18,593 nt of DNA, taken from an uncultured Opitutia bacterium. GTDB taxonomy: Bacteria; Verrucomicrobiota; Verrucomicrobiia; Opitutales; UBA953. How positions within the stretch are numbered: the stretch's first letter is position 1; every line of letters starts with the position of its first letter. Under the pieces are notes generated by a model, which worked only from the letters and a program-made list of their open reading frames with translations, did not search any database and had not been told where the DNA came from. This document shows, one piece after another, positions 7,240-14,425 of the stretch. A program made the translations under genes and the position numbers. Where the stretch lies: contig CAIRWP010000308.1 in the NCBI GenBank assembly GCA_903882335.1, positions 1-18,593 of the forward strand. The letters are read 5' to 3'.

Positions 7240-8937
7240 ATGCGTCACTTTGCCCTTTTCATCGACAACGAGGTCCGTGGTCCGCTCTCCGAATACGAGG
7301 TCCAGGACCTGATCTCGGCCGGGACGGCCACGGCGGAAACCCTCTGCGCCCCGGCCGGCTCGACCGCCTGGGAACCGCTCTCGAACCACTTCACCTTCGG
7401 CAGCACGCTCAAACTCAACCGCGCCCCGGCCGTCGAACGGACGGCCGAGGAGACCGAGGCCCAGGCCAACCGGCTGGACCCCGAACTACGTCGCAGCCTG
7501 CTGATGTACGGCCTCGCCGACGGCGCCACCGTCGACCAGCTCAGCCCCGCCCAGGCGGAGACCGCGCTTGCCGCCCGCATCGCCGACCTCAAACACCGCC
7601 GACGGTTGCATCAGTTCTCCGGACTGGCTGCCTTTCTCGTGGCCATGGGGCTCGGCGCCTACCTCGGCCTCGGGGACACGCCGGTCGCCGCGCTGCTCGG
7701 GCAAGCCGCCGGCAGCTGGACCAAGGAAGACCCGAAGACGACGGAACAGTCCAAACGCCTCGAGACGGACCTGCGCACCTTCGAAAAGCTCCGCACTGAC
7801 GCGGCGGCCGCGGTCTTCGCTCCGCCGGTCGGAGGCACGCCCGCCCGCCCGGTCTTCGCCGCCCGCCTACGGGTCGCGGACACCAGCCGCTACAACGTGA
7901 CCGGGGGTGTCGACACCGCCCCGCTCGCCGCCCTCGTCGACAAATGGAAGGTGAAGCTCGATCCGACGACGCGCCTCTTCCTGCTGCCCGCGGCCATCCC
8001 GCCCGAACAGGCCGCGAAGGTCGCCGAGCAATCGCGCGTGCTCGACGTCATCCTCTCCCCGCTGATGGACGACGCCGGCTTCGAGAGCCTGCGTCTGGAA
8101 ACTATCCGCAACTTCCCCGACCTACCCAGCGTCCCCGAATCCGCCCGCCTGAAGACCGAGGTGGACAACATGAAGCTGGCGGACCTCAGCGGCATGATCG
8201 AACGCGTCGAGTTCCGCGCCCGCGCCTGCGAGCAGGAGGGCACCAGCGCGAACCTGGTCGGCAGCCGCGCCCAGCAAGCCTCCGTCCTGCGCGAGTGGGC
8301 GCCCAAACTGCGGGGTTTCGCCGGCCAGCTGCGCGAGTTGCGGAGCCGCCTCCAGATCAACGTCAACCCGGCCGCGCGCGGCAAGCTTTGGAGCGAATTC
8401 AACGCCGGCCCCGGGGCCGAACTGGCCGCCTGGGTGCTCGGCGCCAACGCCAAGGAGCTCAAGCTCAACGACCAAGGGACCTTCGCCATCGCGGACACCG
8501 CCAAACTCGAAGCGGACGTGGCGCCGGGCCGGCTGCTCGCCACAACCCAGATCAACAACGACACGGTGTACCTGGCCTGGGGCTCAAAGTTCCTGAATTG
8601 CCACGACCTCGCCAGCGTCGAAATCCCGCGGGATCAGCTCCTCGCCCGCGAGGAATACAAGGTCGTCGACAAACCCCTCACCGGGGGACGCCGCTGCGTC
8701 GCCAAGGGCCGCGTCGGCGGCCGCGAACTGACCATCGAGCATACTTCCCCCCAATGGCGCTTCCTGACGGTCGCCCGCGAGAAGGACGCCGACAGCGTGG
8801 TGCTCGGGGTCGACGCCGCCACCTACGACAAGTTCGCCGTCGGTCAGGTCGTACCGTTCGAGGTCCTCGCTGGCCTGCAGGTGTTCGCCCGCCCGGCCGA
8901 ATCGGCGACGCCCGCCCCGCTCAGCCTGGCCGAGTGA
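7240..8937 (+). CDS. Membrane protein with N-terminal GYF_2-like domain, function unknown
   Basis: 565-aa protein. The first 55-60 residues (RHFALFIDNEVRGPLSEYEV... TAWEPLSNH) match the GYF_2-type fold, with the typical order aromatic-hydrophobic strand, GPxS/E-x-Y-x-V helix, TxxxxxG-x-xxW; these modules usually bind proline-rich peptides or sit on membrane proteins. One transmembrane helix follows at about residues 125-143 (SGLAAFLVAMGLGAYLGLG), then a large region of about 420 aa rich in charged alpha-helix that I do not recognise. The topology suggests a cytosolic GYF_2 module and an extracytoplasmic body if the helix is a signal anchor. GAGG at 7224-7227 is a distant possible ribosome binding site for the ATG at 7240. 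It diverges from rpoN and converges on the TolB-like gene, 12 bp away. No function assigned. Confidence 0.85.
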   Translation: MRHFALFIDNEVRGPLSEYEVQDLISAGTATAETLCAPAGSTAWEPLSNHFTFGSTLKLNRAPAVERTAEETEAQANRLDPELRRSLLMYGLADGATVDQLSPAQAETALAARIADLKHRRRLHQFSGLAAFLVAMGLGAYLGLGDTPVAALLGQAAGSWTKEDPKTTEQSKRLETDLRTFEKLRTDAAAAVFAPPVGGTPARPVFAARLRVADTSRYNVTGGVDTAPLAALVDKWKVKLDPTTRLFLLPAAIPPEQAAKVAEQSRVLDVILSPLMDDAGFESLRLETIRNFPDLPSVPESARLKTEVDNMKLADLSGMIERVEFRARACEQEGTSANLVGSRAQQASVLREWAPKLRGFAGQLRELRSRLQINVNPAARGKLWSEFNAGPGAELAAWVLGANAKELKLNDQGTFAIADTAKLEADVAPGRLLATTQINNDTVYLAWGSKFLNCHDLASVEIPRDQLLAREEYKVVDKPLTGGRRCVAKGRVGGRELTIEHTSPQWRFLTVAREKDADSVVLGVDAATYDKFAVGQVVPFEVLAGLQVFARPAESATPAPLSLAE

Positions 8938-8949
8938 TCGGTCCGCCGC

Positions 8950-10134
8950 TCAGCGCCGGACCCAGCAGTCGGGCTCCGAGCAATCGCCCATCGACGAGGG
9001 GCTGAGCCGGGTGACCTTGCCGGTGACGGAGTCGACGACGGCGAGCCAGCCCGTGCTGGCGCTCGCCTGCGTCGCCACGAGGTGACGGCCGTCGGCGCAC
9101 CAGCTGGCGTGCGAGAGGTTGAGGGCGCTGATCGCCGGTAGCTTGGCGACCGTGCCGGCGCCGAGGTCGATGAGCCCGAGACCGAGCCCGCCCGCCTGGT
9201 AGGTGAAGACGATCTGGTTGGGCTGGACGGGATTCCAGCGCGGCTCGGTGCTGTAGCCGTAGCCGGTCGCCACGCGCGTGAGACCGCCGCCGGCGCTGCT
9301 GGCGAGGTAGATGCCCGGACGGCCCAGCGGACCGCTGGTGAGCGCGAAGCGGGAACCGTCGGGCGACCAGCAGGGATCGGAGTCGACACCATCCGAGCCC
9401 ACGACGAGGCGCGGCGATTCGCCGCGCGGGCCGGCGACGAAGATGTCCATGGTGCCCTTGCTCGAGGAGGCGAAGGCGATGCGGCCGTCGGGCCCGCTGC
9501 TGGCGCCGCCGAGCGCGCCACGGACGTTCGTGATCACCTTCGAGGCCTCGCCGATACCGTTCGAGGAGAAGATCTCGGGGAAGCCGGTGCGGTAGGACGT
9601 GACGAAGAAGACGCGGCTGCCGTCCGCGGACCAGCGGGGGCTGTTCGTGCTGCTCTGGTACTTGGTCAGCTGGAGGACGCGCGAGCGTGCGAGGTTGGTG
9701 ACGTAGACCTCCTGCTTGCCGCTGTAGCGCGAGACGAACGCGACCTTGGTGCCGGCGTACAGCGGCTTGAGCTGCCAGCGCTTGCCGAGGCCGACGACGA
9801 TGGCGTCCGCGACCTGCAGGATGAGGTCGTGCTCATTGCGGCCCTCGACGGAGGTCTGGAAGGCGAAGCGCGGATTGTCGCACGCGACGGTCGCGGTGAG
9901 CGCGGTGCGGCTGAGGGTGACGCGCAACGAGGAGCCTGCCTGTAGGCTGATGGCGCCATGCACGCCCAAGGCGACGCGGACCTGATCGCCGAAGGTCGCG
10001 TCATCCGACACGAGGGTGATGGGGATGATACCCTTGGAGGTGATGCCATCGATGCTTTCATTGACGATGACGCGTTCCTGGGCCGGAGCGGTCAGGGAGA
10101 GGCACAGGAAGGAACAAAGGGCGAGCAGGCGCAT
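8950..10134 (-). CDS. TolB-like periplasmic beta-propeller protein
   Basis: 394-aa protein with a signal peptide (MRLLALCSFLCLSLTAPAQ, cleavage likely after APA). The N-terminal domain resembles the TolB alpha/beta domain, and a C-terminal six-bladed-type propeller follows, made of PD40/WD40-like units with the signature PRWSADGSRVFFVTS, PCWSPDGSRFALTS, PRWNPVQPNQIVFT and ASWCADGRHLVAT. Length is close to TolB (about 430 aa). TolB links Pal and the Tol inner-membrane complex in envelope constriction; however no tolA, tolQ, tolR or pal is visible here, so a TolB-family name is given without the symbol. Start at 10134 preferred because a clean signal peptide begins there; the frame is open to an ATG at 10194. 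There is no Shine-Dalgarno sequence. Divergent from apbC. Confidence 0.88.
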   Translation of the reverse strand: MRLLALCSFLCLSLTAPAQERVIVNESIDGITSKGIIPITLVSDDATFGDQVRVALGVHGAISLQAGSSLRVTLSRTALTATVACDNPRFAFQTSVEGRNEHDLILQVADAIVVGLGKRWQLKPLYAGTKVAFVSRYSGKQEVYVTNLARSRVLQLTKYQSSTNSPRWSADGSRVFFVTSYRTGFPEIFSSNGIGEASKVITNVRGALGGASSGPDGRIAFASSSKGTMDIFVAGPRGESPRLVVGSDGVDSDPCWSPDGSRFALTSGPLGRPGIYLASSAGGGLTRVATGYGYSTEPRWNPVQPNQIVFTYQAGGLGLGLIDLGAGTVAKLPAISALNLSHASWCADGRHLVATQASASTGWLAVVDSVTGKVTRLSPSSMGDCSEPDCWVRR

Positions 10135-10167
10135 AACGGGAAGGACGAGGAGGGAAGCGTTCGCAGT

Positions 10168-10196
10168 TTGACCTAGGTGGGGGCGGGACTTCAATC
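10168..10196 (+). promoter_or_regulatory. Putative apbC promoter with an 8-bp palindrome
   Basis: TTGACC (10168-10173) and TCAATC (10191-10196) are 17 bp apart; the -35 is good, the -10 weak. The predicted start point falls about at the apbC ATG (10203), so the transcript could be leaderless. The perfect palindrome ACCTAGGT (10171-10178) overlaps the -35 in the middle of the 68-bp tolB/apbC divergent region and could be an operator. Confidence 0.3.
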
Positions 10197-10202
10197 CTGC
10201 TC

Positions 10203-11288
10203 ATGGCACTCGACAAGGATTCCGTCCAGAAGGCGTTGGCCCAGGTCCGCTACCCGGGCTTCAGCCGAGACATCGTCTCCTTCGGCCTGCTCAAGGGCAT
10301 CGAGGTCTCCCCGGACGGCAAGGTCGCCGTCGGCCTGGCGGTAACCACGGCCGACCCCGAGATCCCGAAGAAGCTCTACGCCGACATCGAGGCCGCCCTG
10401 ACCGCCCTCGGCGCTCGGCAGCCCGAGATCGCCATCACGGTCACCGTCCCGAAAGGAAGCCCCGCCGCGGGCGCCCCGGCCGGGTCGGTCAAGCTGCCCG
10501 CCAACGCCGGGGTCGGCCAGGTGAAGCACATCGTCGCCGTCGCCAGCGGCAAGGGCGGGGTCGGCAAATCCACTTTCGCGGTCAACCTGGCCTGTGCCCT
10601 GGCCCGGGCCCTAACCGAGCAGGGACGTCCGAACCGGGTCGGCCTGATGGATTGCGACATCTACGGCCCGTCGGTCCCCCTGATGATCGGGGTGTCTGGC
10701 CGGCCCCAGATCGACGGGGATGTCCTGCTTCCCCTCGAGAACTTCGGGGTGAAGGTCATTTCCATGGGTCTCCTGATCGACGAGAACGCCCCGGTGATCT
10801 GGCGCGGCCCGATGATCATGAAGACCATCTCGCAGTTCGCCACGAACGTCCGCTGGGGCGAACTCGACGTCCTCCTGATCGACCTCCCCCCGGGGACGGG
10901 TGACGCCCAGCTCTCCATCGCCCAGTCCATGGCCTTGAGCGGGGCGGTCATCGTCACGACCCCCCAGACCGCCGCGGTCTTGGTCGCTCTCCGCGGGGCG
11001 GCGATGTTCGAGAAGGTCAGCGTGCCGATCCTGGGCGTGGCCGAGAACATGAGTTTCCTGGAGGATGCCGAGGGGCGCCGCCAATACCTCTTCGGCCAAG
11101 GCGGCGGCCTCAAGGTCGCCACCGCCCTGAATACCGAACTACTGGGCGAAGTCCCGCTGGATCAAGCAGTTCGCCAAGGGGGCGACCACGGGATCCCGGT
11201 GGTCATCAGCCACCCGGAGGGTAATCCCGCCCGGGTGTTCAAGTCGGTCGCCTTGACCGTCCTGAGAAAGCTCGAGACCCAGGCGTAA
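10203..11288 (+). CDS. apbC: Mrp/ApbC-family iron-sulfur cluster carrier ATPase
   Basis: 361-aa P-loop NTPase of the Mrp/NBP35 family, which carries and transfers [4Fe-4S] clusters to apoproteins in the cytoplasm. The N-terminal MIP18/DUF59-type domain spans about residues 5-85. The deviant Walker A ASGKGGVGKST is at 114-124, Walker A' MDCDIYGPSVP at 149-159, and Walker B/switch LIDLPPGTGD at 225-234. The segment after NMS (283-298) reads FLEDAEGRRQYLFG: the CPxC that normally coordinates the bridging cluster at the dimer interface is missing, as in HCF101-type proteins. Length is typical. Start at 10203 fits the DUF59 start and a possible leaderless promoter. It diverges from the TolB-like gene. 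Confidence 0.93.
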   Translation: MALDKDSVQKALAQVRYPGFSRDIVSFGLLKGIEVSPDGKVAVGLAVTTADPEIPKKLYADIEAALTALGARQPEIAITVTVPKGSPAAGAPAGSVKLPANAGVGQVKHIVAVASGKGGVGKSTFAVNLACALARALTEQGRPNRVGLMDCDIYGPSVPLMIGVSGRPQIDGDVLLPLENFGVKVISMGLLIDENAPVIWRGPMIMKTISQFATNVRWGELDVLLIDLPPGTGDAQLSIAQSMALSGAVIVTTPQTAAVLVALRGAAMFEKVSVPILGVAENMSFLEDAEGRRQYLFGQGGGLKVATALNTELLGEVPLDQAVRQGGDHGIPVVISHPEGNPARVFKSVALTVLRKLETQA

Positions 11289-11335
11289 CCTGCCCGTCAC
11301 CTCGGCTTGCCAGACTAGGGTAATTCACCCAACCT

Positions 11336-11572
11336 ATGTTATCTATAACCGACAGGATGAGCCATATCGATCAGGGAGACCATCAGGATGCCGAATTGGC
11401 GGCACGCTCCTCGCTCTACGCCGAATTCCGCGCCGAGCGGGAGGAGATCCTTCGCCATAAGTGGATTGAGTCGGAAAAGGCCGGCCGCGACATCGGTTTC
11501 GAGCGCGCGCTGATCGATTGGACGCGTCATCACCGCGCCCGCTGGCGCGCGGAACGTCGCGCCAAGGCCTAA
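11336..11572 (+). CDS. Small charged protein, function unknown
   Basis: 78-aa product (71 aa if it begins at the in-frame ATG 11357, MSHIDQ). Very rich in Arg, Glu and Trp, predicted helical, with a block EREEILRHKWIESEKAGRDIGFERALIDWTRHHRARWR that looks conserved rather than random; I have an impression of similar short proteins in other bacteria but cannot assign a family. No signal peptide or membrane helix. It follows apbC by 47 bp on the same strand but has an intervening putative promoter-like motif (CGGCTTGCC at 11303-11311). Its TAA overlaps the TAG of the convergent RDD gene, both inside a hairpin loop. Confidence 0.7.
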   Translation: MLSITDRMSHIDQGDHQDAELAARSSLYAEFRAEREEILRHKWIESEKAGRDIGFERALIDWTRHHRARWRAERRAKA

Positions 11573-11579
11573 GCCTTGG
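11562..11579. terminator. Hairpin whose loop is the two overlapping convergent stop codons
   Basis: CCAAGGC (11562-11568) and GCCTTGG (11573-11579) form a perfect 7-bp stem around the four-base loop CTAA (11569-11572). The loop contains TAA for the plus-strand small gene (11570-11572) and TAG for the minus-strand RDD gene (11571-11569). There is no T-tract on either side, so it would be a weak intrinsic terminator or a 3'-end RNA stabiliser for both transcripts. Confidence 0.45.
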
Positions 11580-12036
11580 GTGACCGCGCCGGCTGGACGA
11601 CGTACAGGTCGGCCCAGTCATCATACAACGATCGGCCCCGCTTATCCGTCAGGATGGGGAGGTAGAAAAGCGACGAGCCGAGCAGGCCGATTTTGAGATC
11701 CCACATCCAGAGGATCTGCTTGGTCGCCGCCCATTGCCAGACCTTGCCGGGGCGCGGAGCCCCGAGGGTGCGCGCATCGATCAAGGATAGGCCGCAGAGC
11801 CGCTGGCCCAACGTGCCCCCGAGGTAAAGCGCGGGCACGGCCAGCGCGGCGATGACCGCGGGCGGGATCAGGAAAATCGCGATATTCGACAGGGAGCCGA
11901 CTTCGGGTTGGTGCCCGGCCAAGACCCCGATCGCCCGGGCCAAGGAGAGGGAGAGCGCCAGGTCCATGCCGTGCGCGAGGAGCCGGAGCCACTTGGAGGC
12001 GGGCTGCAGGACGAGCGGGGCGGGCGTAGCTTCCAT
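11569..12036 (-). CDS. RDD-family integral membrane protein
   Basis: 155-aa protein with the RDD domain pattern: R-LLAHGMDLAL in the first membrane helix (about residues 18-40), a second helix around 52-75 (LSNIAIFLIPPAVIAALAVPAL), the hallmark TLGQRLCGLSLIDA loop after it, a third hydrophobic stretch near 118-130, and C-terminal DKRGRSLYDDWADLYVV. RDD proteins are small three-helix inner-membrane proteins; some act as ion or proton antiporters, most are uncharacterised, so no role is assigned. Start at ATG 12036 (MEATPAP) chosen; a GTG at 12063 would add nine residues close to the rpmG terminator. Last gene of a minus-strand run but separated from rpmG by a strong terminator, so it needs its own promoter in the short gap 12037-12073. 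Confidence 0.85.
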   Translation of the reverse strand: MEATPAPLVLQPASKWLRLLAHGMDLALSLSLARAIGVLAGHQPEVGSLSNIAIFLIPPAVIAALAVPALYLGGTLGQRLCGLSLIDARTLGAPRPGKVWQWAATKQILWMWDLKIGLLGSSLFYLPILTDKRGRSLYDDWADLYVVQPARSPKA

Positions 12037-12073
12037 CGGGGCAGACTGCCGTACCCGGCACACCTGGGCAATA

Positions 12074-12100
12074 AAAAGGCCGCCCTGCGGGCGGCCTTTT
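12074..12100. terminator. Strong bidirectional rho-independent terminator
   Basis: A perfect 12-bp stem: AAAAGGCCGCCC (12074-12085), loop TGC, GGGCGGCCTTTT (12089-12100). It has a U-tract in both directions. It lies 21 bp past the rpmG stop, so it ends the rpmG transcript; it would equally stop any plus-strand antisense transcription entering from the RDD gene. Confidence 0.93.
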
Positions 12101-12121
12101 CGGGTCAGAGGAAGCGGAAGC

Positions 12122-12292
12122 TTAGCCCTTAATCTCCTTGTGCAGCGAGTGGCGGCGCAGGGAGGGGTTGTACTTCTTCTTTTCGACCTTCTCCTGGGAG
12201 AGCTTCTTGTTGCGGGTGGTCATGTAGCGGGAAGGATTCTTACCTTCCTTGCGGGCTTCAGTGCACTCGATGATGACGATTTCGCGGGCCAT
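12122..12292 (-). CDS. rpmG: 50S ribosomal protein bL33
   Basis: 56-aa ribosomal protein bL33, a component of the large subunit near the E site. The sequence MAREIVIIECTEA, then NPSRYMTTRNKK, LSQEKVEKKKYNPSLRRH, is the standard family order and length. Only one Cys (C10) is present, so this is the zinc-free C- paralogue rather than the CxxC form. The 5' side is pyrimidine-rich without a Shine-Dalgarno sequence. It sits downstream of the COX24 gene's terminator and just before a strong terminator, so it is probably transcribed alone. It is not linked to rpmB, secE or nusG as in many bacteria. Confidence 0.96.
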   Translation of the reverse strand: MAREIVIIECTEARKEGKNPSRYMTTRNKKLSQEKVEKKKYNPSLRRHSLHKEIKG

Positions 12293-12351
12293 GGTTCAGA
12301 TTGGGTTTAGAGGTTGAGGATTGGGAGGGGGAGACGGGGGGAGCAAGCCCG

Positions 12352-12383
12352 AAAAACAAGCCGGGCGGCCAATGGCCGCCCGG
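12352..12383 (-). terminator. Rho-independent terminator after the COX24-type gene
   Basis: A perfect 10-bp GC stem CCGGGCGGCC (12361-12370), loop AAT, GGCCGCCCGG (12374-12383). Read on the minus strand it is followed by CTTGTTTTT (12360-12352), giving a proper T-tract. It lies 21 bp after the stop of the small ribosomal-type gene. Confidence 0.88.
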
Positions 12384-12404
12384 TTCGAGCAAAAAGGCCT
12401 GGAA

Positions 12405-12503
12405 TCAGCCCCACAACCGCTTCTTGTGGCGATTGTTCTTCGAGCGCTTGCGGCGCTTGTGCTTGTTCATCTTCAGACGACGCTTCTTCTTGAGGCTTCC
12501 CAT
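12405..12503 (-). CDS. AURKAIP1/COX24 domain (bS22-like) small ribosomal-type protein
   Basis: A 32-aa, extremely basic protein: MGSLKKKRRLKMNKHKRRKR, then SKNNRHKKRLWG. The MGSL/VxKKRR-K-MxKHKxRKR pattern is that of the AURKAIP1/COX24 domain, found in the mitochondrial small-subunit protein mS38 and the mycobacterial ribosomal protein bS22. By family it is expected to bind 16S rRNA in the decoding-site region of the small subunit; that is inference. Fifteen or so Lys/Arg residues and no acidic residue agree. It follows ispE by 54 bp and ends in a clear intrinsic terminator; bL33 is the next gene. Easily missed because of its size. Confidence 0.88.
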   Translation of the reverse strand: MGSLKKKRRLKMNKHKRRKRSKNNRHKKRLWG

Positions 12504-12557
12504 GGTGTGGTGATGGCTCGCATCTAGGAGAGCCTCCGCGGGACAGTAAAGCCGAAA

Positions 12558-13427
12558 CTAGACCGAAATGCGGGTATCGGCCAACCAAGCGGACGGCCCC
12601 CAAGCCGCCCTTAAAGTGCCCATAATCACAGAAGAATCGAGTCCATCGGGGACCCATGCGTAACAGGCACTGCCGCTGCCGGTCAGTCGGAAAACCAAAC
12701 CCTGTCGATCGCGCAACCACCGGAGGGCGGTCGGTAAGGCGAGGTGTTTCGCGAACACGGCGGCCGCCAAGTCGTTGCCGAGCTCACCGGGATCGGCGGA
12801 GGGCGAGGCTACCCAAGCCGTGAGGCGGGCTTCGGCCTCCGACGACGCCTGGTAGCGGCCCGACTTGGCCAAGCCCGCGTAGGCTTCGGGCGTGGGGATA
12901 CCAAAGGGCGGCTTGATGATTAACACCCGGCGTCCGTTCAAGACGGCGGCGGCAGACGACGGCAGGGAATCGAGGCGCTCTCCCCTGCCCCGCATGACCT
13001 TGAGCCCGCTGCGCACGAAATAAGGACAGTCCGAACCCACCTCGGCGGCAAACCGCTCCAGCGCCTCGGCCCCGAGCGGGGCCGGCGAAGCCTGATCGAG
13101 CAGGCGCAGGGCCGCGGCGGCGTCGGAGCTCCCGCCCCCCAGCCCGGCGCCATGCGGGATACGTTTTGTCAGGCGGAAGGCGCCGCGGGCGCAGTCCGGA
13201 CGGTGGCGGGCGTAGACCTCCGCGGCCCGCAGGACGAGGTTCGTGCCGTCGGCCGGGACCGTCGGGTCATCGCACGTCAACGCGAAGGCCGGCCCGGGCG
13301 TGAACTCCAGGGCATCAGCGAGTTCCACGCCGGCCACGAGGCTGACGAGCTCATGGAAACCATCCGCGCGCCGGCCGGTGACGGCCAACGAGAGGTTGAG
13401 CTTCGCATGCGCGGCGGTGGCGAACAC
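12558..13427 (-). CDS. ispE: 4-diphosphocytidyl-2-C-methyl-D-erythritol kinase
   Basis: 289-aa GHMP kinase, the usual IspE length. It phosphorylates CDP-methylerythritol with ATP in the MEP isoprenoid pathway. Visible: AKLNLSL at 8-14 with catalytic Lys9, RRADGFHEL at 19-27, the phosphate loop PHGAGLGGGSSDAAA at 91-105, catalytic Asp133 in EVGSDCPYF, and the C-terminal RLTGSGSACYAW glycine motif. The start is taken as GTG 13427 (MFATAAHAKLNL), the only plausible start near the domain edge; the frame is open far upstream through the recombinase gene but that part is a shadow. It lies 50 bp after xerC. dxr, another MEP gene, is about 1.5 kb away on the other strand. Confidence 0.94.
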   Translation of the reverse strand: MFATAAHAKLNLSLAVTGRRADGFHELVSLVAGVELADALEFTPGPAFALTCDDPTVPADGTNLVLRAAEVYARHRPDCARGAFRLTKRIPHGAGLGGGSSDAAAALRLLDQASPAPLGAEALERFAAEVGSDCPYFVRSGLKVMRGRGERLDSLPSSAAAVLNGRRVLIIKPPFGIPTPEAYAGLAKSGRYQASSEAEARLTAWVASPSADPGELGNDLAAAVFAKHLALPTALRWLRDRQGLVFRLTGSGSACYAWVPDGLDSSVIMGTLRAAWGPSAWLADTRISV

Positions 13428-13477
13428 GCGAGCAGGATGGTGGCCGCGCCCCGCGGAGGCGAGGCGATTTGAACCGC

Positions 13478-14425
13478 TCAGGACCGCGGGTGCGCCTTGC
13501 GATGGACGTCCCGCAGCCGCGCGACCGAGAGGTGCGTGTAGATCTGCGTGGTCGAGAGCGACGCATGGCCGAGCTGCTCCTGGACGAGCCGGAGGTCCGC
13601 CCCGTTGGACAGCAGGTGCGTCGCGCAGGCATGCCGTAGCTTGTGCGGGGTGAGGTCCGCCGGCAGGCCCGCCAAGGCGAGTTTCTTCTTCAGCATCAGC
13701 TGGACCGCACGCGCATGGAGCGGACCACCGCGGGCGGCGAGCAGGAGCGGGGCGCCACGCGCCGGGGCGCCGCGCAGGTCGAGGTAGGCCTTGACCGCGG
13801 CCACCGCGGTGTCGCCGACCGGTACGACGCGTTCCTTGGAGCCCTTGCCGAGCACGCGCACCAAGCCGGTGCCGAGGTCGAGGTCGCCCCCCGTGAGGCC
13901 GCACAGTTCGGACACGCGCAAGCCACCGCCATAAAGCAACTCGAGGATCGCCTGGTCGCGGGCGCGCCGCACCGGCGTCTCATCGGCCGCCTCGGTGGCG
14001 TCGGCGTCCAGCAAGGTGTCGGTCTGGGCCTCGGTGAGGAATTTCGGCAGCGACCGGGGCAGCTTCGGCAGGATCAGGCCCGCCGCCGGCGTCGACGTGA
14101 TGCCGCCGCGCTCCCGGAGGTCGGCCAGGAAAGCGCGGAGCGCGGAGACCTGGTTATGCACGGAACGTCGGTCATGGGTATTCTGTCGCTCGATAACGAA
14201 GTCGCGGAGATGCCGGGCGGTGAGCTTCGCCCAATCGCCGTCCCAGCCCCCGTTGGCCTGCATCCACCAGGCGAACCCCTTCAGCGAGCGCCCGTAGGTC
14301 AGGCAGGTGCGCAGGGCGAGGCGACGGCCCGCCAGCTGACGCTGGAGGAAAGCCGAGACCAAGGCCGAACCCGGCCAGTCGCTGGGATCCCCGTCGTCCG
14401 CGGACTGGACGGGGCGACGCTTCAC
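13478..14425 (-). CDS. xerC: XerC/XerD-type tyrosine recombinase
   Basis: 315-aa tyrosine recombinase. The N-terminal SAM-like DNA-binding domain covers about residues 20-110 and the catalytic domain about 128-310. All six catalytic positions are seen: R170 (GGGLRVSELCGL), K194 (GKGSKERVVPV), H261 and R264 (PHKLRHACATHLL), H287 (LGHASLSTTQIYTH) and nucleophile Y296; spacing equals XerD of E. coli. It should act on chromosome dimers at dif; whether it is XerC or XerD, or the only Xer, cannot be told. No phage or integron features are adjacent, so a housekeeping role is favoured. GTG 14425 overlaps the queF stop (GTGA); the frame is open further to 14506 but inside queF. Confidence 0.92.
   Translation of the reverse strand: MKRRPVQSADDGDPSDWPGSALVSAFLQRQLAGRRLALRTCLTYGRSLKGFAWWMQANGGWDGDWAKLTARHLRDFVIERQNTHDRRSVHNQVSALRAFLADLRERGGITSTPAAGLILPKLPRSLPKFLTEAQTDTLLDADATEAADETPVRRARDQAILELLYGGGLRVSELCGLTGGDLDLGTGLVRVLGKGSKERVVPVGDTAVAAVKAYLDLRGAPARGAPLLLAARGGPLHARAVQLMLKKKLALAGLPADLTPHKLRHACATHLLSNGADLRLVQEQLGHASLSTTQIYTHLSVARLRDVHRKAHPRS

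Noticed and set aside
11289..11335. Sigma-54 promoter at TTGCC before the small gene
   Set aside because: The GG of the -24 element is missing at the required distance from the GC of TTGC, here and at the two other TTGCC sites.
13428..13904. Upstream extension of the ispE frame within xerC
   Set aside because: IspE homology begins at residue 2 after GTG 13427 and xerC fills this region.
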